Source: Marisalimonas marina
GTDB taxonomy: Bacteria; Pseudomonadota; Alphaproteobacteria; Puniceispirillales; Marisalimonadaceae
Reading direction: 5' to 3'
Length of the DNA stretch: 64,000 nt
Assembly (NCBI GenBank): GCA_038131365.1
Contig: JAYPPH010000005.1
Coordinates: forward strand, 434,001 to 498,000
Made by a program: the position numbers and the translations under genes. The first letter of the stretch is position 1. The number at the start of each line of letters is the position of its first letter. Shown here piece by piece: positions 62,695 to 64,000 of this stretch. A model generated the notes under the pieces. It saw only the letters and a program-made list of their open reading frames with translations. It did not search any database and was not told where the DNA came from.

Positions 62695-63597
62695 ATGTCT
62701 GATGATATTGAAATTATAGATGCTCATCATCATTTCTGGGATCTTAATCAAAACTACTATCCTTTTTTAAGTGACAAAATTGATGAAAATTTTTTCTTAG
62801 GAAACTATGAGTTTATTAGAAAAAATTATTTGCCTATTGATTATCTAAATGACTCAAAGGAGCATAATGTCATAGGTACTATTCATTGTGAAGCTGAATG
62901 GGATAGAAACGACCAAGTTGGCGAAACGAGATGGTTAGAAAATCTATCTAAGAAAAACAAATTTCCCAATGCTATTGTAGCACATGCGTGGTTTCATAAA
63001 AAGAATTCTGAAGAGGTTATTGCAAAGCAGGCGAGTTTTGACATGGTTAAAGGAATAAGATCAAAACCTATCACAAAACTCACACCCAATTCTGATGATT
63101 TAACGGGTGAGGGGAGTATGCAAGATATTAACTGGAGAAATGGTCTGAAATTACTAGAAAAGTACAATTTAAACTATGATTTAAGAATACCTAATTGGCA
63201 TTTAGAAGAAGCAATTGAAATAGTAAGATTAATACCAAATACAAAAGTAATCATTAATCATGCAGGATTTCCGTGGGATAGAACAGAGCAAGGAATGGAA
63301 TATTGGAGGAAAGGTATTAAGTTGATGTCACTTGAGCCAAATACATTCATTAAACTATCTGAATTTGGCGTTAAAGATAAGGATTGGAATTATTCCCAAA
63401 ATGAACAAATAATCAAAGAATTAATTGACTTATTTAGCCCTCAAAGATGTATGTTTGCTAGTAATTTTCCAGTTTCTAAAATTAAAATATCTTTTAAGGA
63501 TCTCTATAATAACTATAAAAAAATCGTGAAAAGTTTTTCTTCTGATGAAAAAAAATGGCTTTTTGCAAAAACTGCTTCAGAAGTTTATAATCTATAA
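62695..63597 (+). CDS. Amidohydrolase family 2 protein (lactonase-like)
   Basis: A 300-residue TIM-barrel amidohydrolase. It begins IIDAHHHFWDLNQNYYPFL, the metal-site motif of the L-fuconolactonase/2-pyrone-4,6-dicarboxylate lactonase group, and has VIINHAGFPWDR and CMFASNFPVSK later. The expected reaction is hydrolysis of a lactone or related ring. It sits between an MFS exporter and a HisC-like aminotransferase, so a small catabolic or salvage cassette is likely. Confidence 0.87.
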   Translation: MSDDIEIIDAHHHFWDLNQNYYPFLSDKIDENFFLGNYEFIRKNYLPIDYLNDSKEHNVIGTIHCEAEWDRNDQVGETRWLENLSKKNKFPNAIVAHAWFHKKNSEEVIAKQASFDMVKGIRSKPITKLTPNSDDLTGEGSMQDINWRNGLKLLEKYNLNYDLRIPNWHLEEAIEIVRLIPNTKVIINHAGFPWDRTEQGMEYWRKGIKLMSLEPNTFIKLSEFGVKDKDWNYSQNEQIIKELIDLFSPQRCMFASNFPVSKIKISFKDLYNNYKKIVKSFSSDEKKWLFAKTASEVYNL

Positions 63598-63615
63598 ATA
63601 ATTTTGGAGTATTAA

Positions 63616-64000
63616 TTGAGTATAAAATACACGGATATAGTTGATAGTCTTCCAGCTTCAGTACCATTTGTAGGCCCTGAAGCACAGGAGAGAGCCAATA
63701 GCCAAATTTTTAGAGCTCGAATAGGTGCAAATGAGAGTGTTTTTGGACCTTCTGCTAAAGCTGTTCAAGCAATCCAAAAAGAAATCAATAATACATGGCA
63801 ATACGGTGATCCTGAGAATTTTGATTTAAAAAATGCCCTAGCTTTAAAACATGGTGTATTGAGTGAGAATATTGTTGTTGGCGAGGGTATAGACGGACTT
63901 CTAGGGTATTTGGTTAGGTTAATAATCCAAGAGGGTGACAACGTTGTTACCACCGATGGAGCCTACCCTACATTTAATTACCACGTAAATGGATATGGTG
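63616..64000 (+). CDS. HisC-like PLP aminotransferase, N-terminal part only
   Basis: The gene runs off the right edge; 128 codons are visible. Translation gives VPFVGPEAQERA, the conserved RIGANESVFGPSAKA (substrate Asn), NTWQYGDPENFDLKNALA and VVGEGIDGLLGYLVR, matching histidinol-phosphate aminotransferase-type enzymes. The start is TTG with GGAG six bases upstream, 18 bases after the amidohydrolase stop. Its context suggests a catabolic aminotransferase rather than histidine synthesis, but the visible part does not settle it. Confidence 0.8.
   Translation, partial: MSIKYTDIVDSLPASVPFVGPEAQERANSQIFRARIGANESVFGPSAKAVQAIQKEINNTWQYGDPENFDLKNALALKHGVLSENIVVGEGIDGLLGYLVRLIIQEGDNVVTTDGAYPTFNYHVNGYG

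Overview
The window is chromosomal sequence from a very AT-rich bacterium, most likely a free-living, streamlined Alphaproteobacterium of the marine low-GC type (SAR11, HIMB59 or AEGEAN-169-like; the sequence alone does not decide which). Support for Alphaproteobacteria: a 5-aminolevulinate synthase (C4 heme route), the cell-cycle regulator GcrA, an alphaproteobacterial DksA with a decayed zinc finger, the gene orders tig-clpP-clpX-lon-hupB and recA-alaS, and a GAAC-N7-GAAC SOS box before recA. Genes are densely packed, often overlap by 4 bases, and many start with TTG. I found no prophage, insertion sequence, CRISPR array or defence island.

Layout. 1-4.1 kb (minus): start of an LPS-transport OstA-type gene, an FAD-linked hydroxyacid dehydrogenase, a CysQ-TsaC fusion and an AlkA-type glycosylase. 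4.2-7.7 kb: cytochrome b561, a GlcG/HbpS-like protein, TrhO, and an ArsC-like plus molybdopterin-binding pair. 7.9-8.6 kb: tRNA-Ala, rpmF, hspQ. 8.7-16.5 kb: an eight-gene suf operon (Rrf2 regulator, sufB, C, D, S, SufT-like, sufA, Atm1-type exporter). 16.5-21.5 kb: nadK, kpsF, and the queuosine genes queA-tgt-queG. 21.6-25.1 kb: amtB-glnK, a substrate-binding-like protein with an EamA transporter, tRNA-Gly. 25.2-33.3 kb: hemA-hemH, dksA, recA, alaS, an aminotransferase.

33.3-38.7 kb: an unrecognised 454-residue protein, a LOG-family protein, a LysM protein, a CDP-alcohol phosphatidyltransferase, msrB, a frameshifted shikimate dehydrogenase-like gene, gcrA. 38.7-47.7 kb: pepN, a DEAD-box helicase, parE, glnB-glnA, an aminotransferase. 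47.8-54.4 kb: tRNA-His, tRNA-Leu, tig-clpP-clpX-lon-hupB, with clpX frameshifted just before its Walker A motif. 54.4-59.8 kb: a methyltransferase, tRNA-Val, ferredoxin-NADP reductase, an SDR protein, then a cobalamin riboswitch controlling a frameshifted TonB-dependent receptor and a small membrane protein. 59.8-64 kb: tRNA-Asp, a catalytically dead HtrA-like protein, a VOC protein, an MFS exporter, an amidohydrolase and the start of a HisC-like aminotransferase.

The genes fit a few themes. Fe-S assembly (suf) serves QueG and other Fe-S enzymes. QueG is also cobalamin-dependent, which links the queuosine cluster to the B12-controlled receptor. Nitrogen status is handled by two P-II proteins, AmtB and glutamine synthetase. 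Proteostasis is handled by trigger factor, ClpXP, Lon and HspQ. Three genes (aroE-like, clpX, btuB-like) each carry one single-base indel in or beside a short homopolymer; because clpX is among them, consensus errors in the assembly are the first explanation to test. The least explained items are the 454-residue protein at 33.3-34.6 kb, the CysQ-TsaC fusion and the pseudoprotease.
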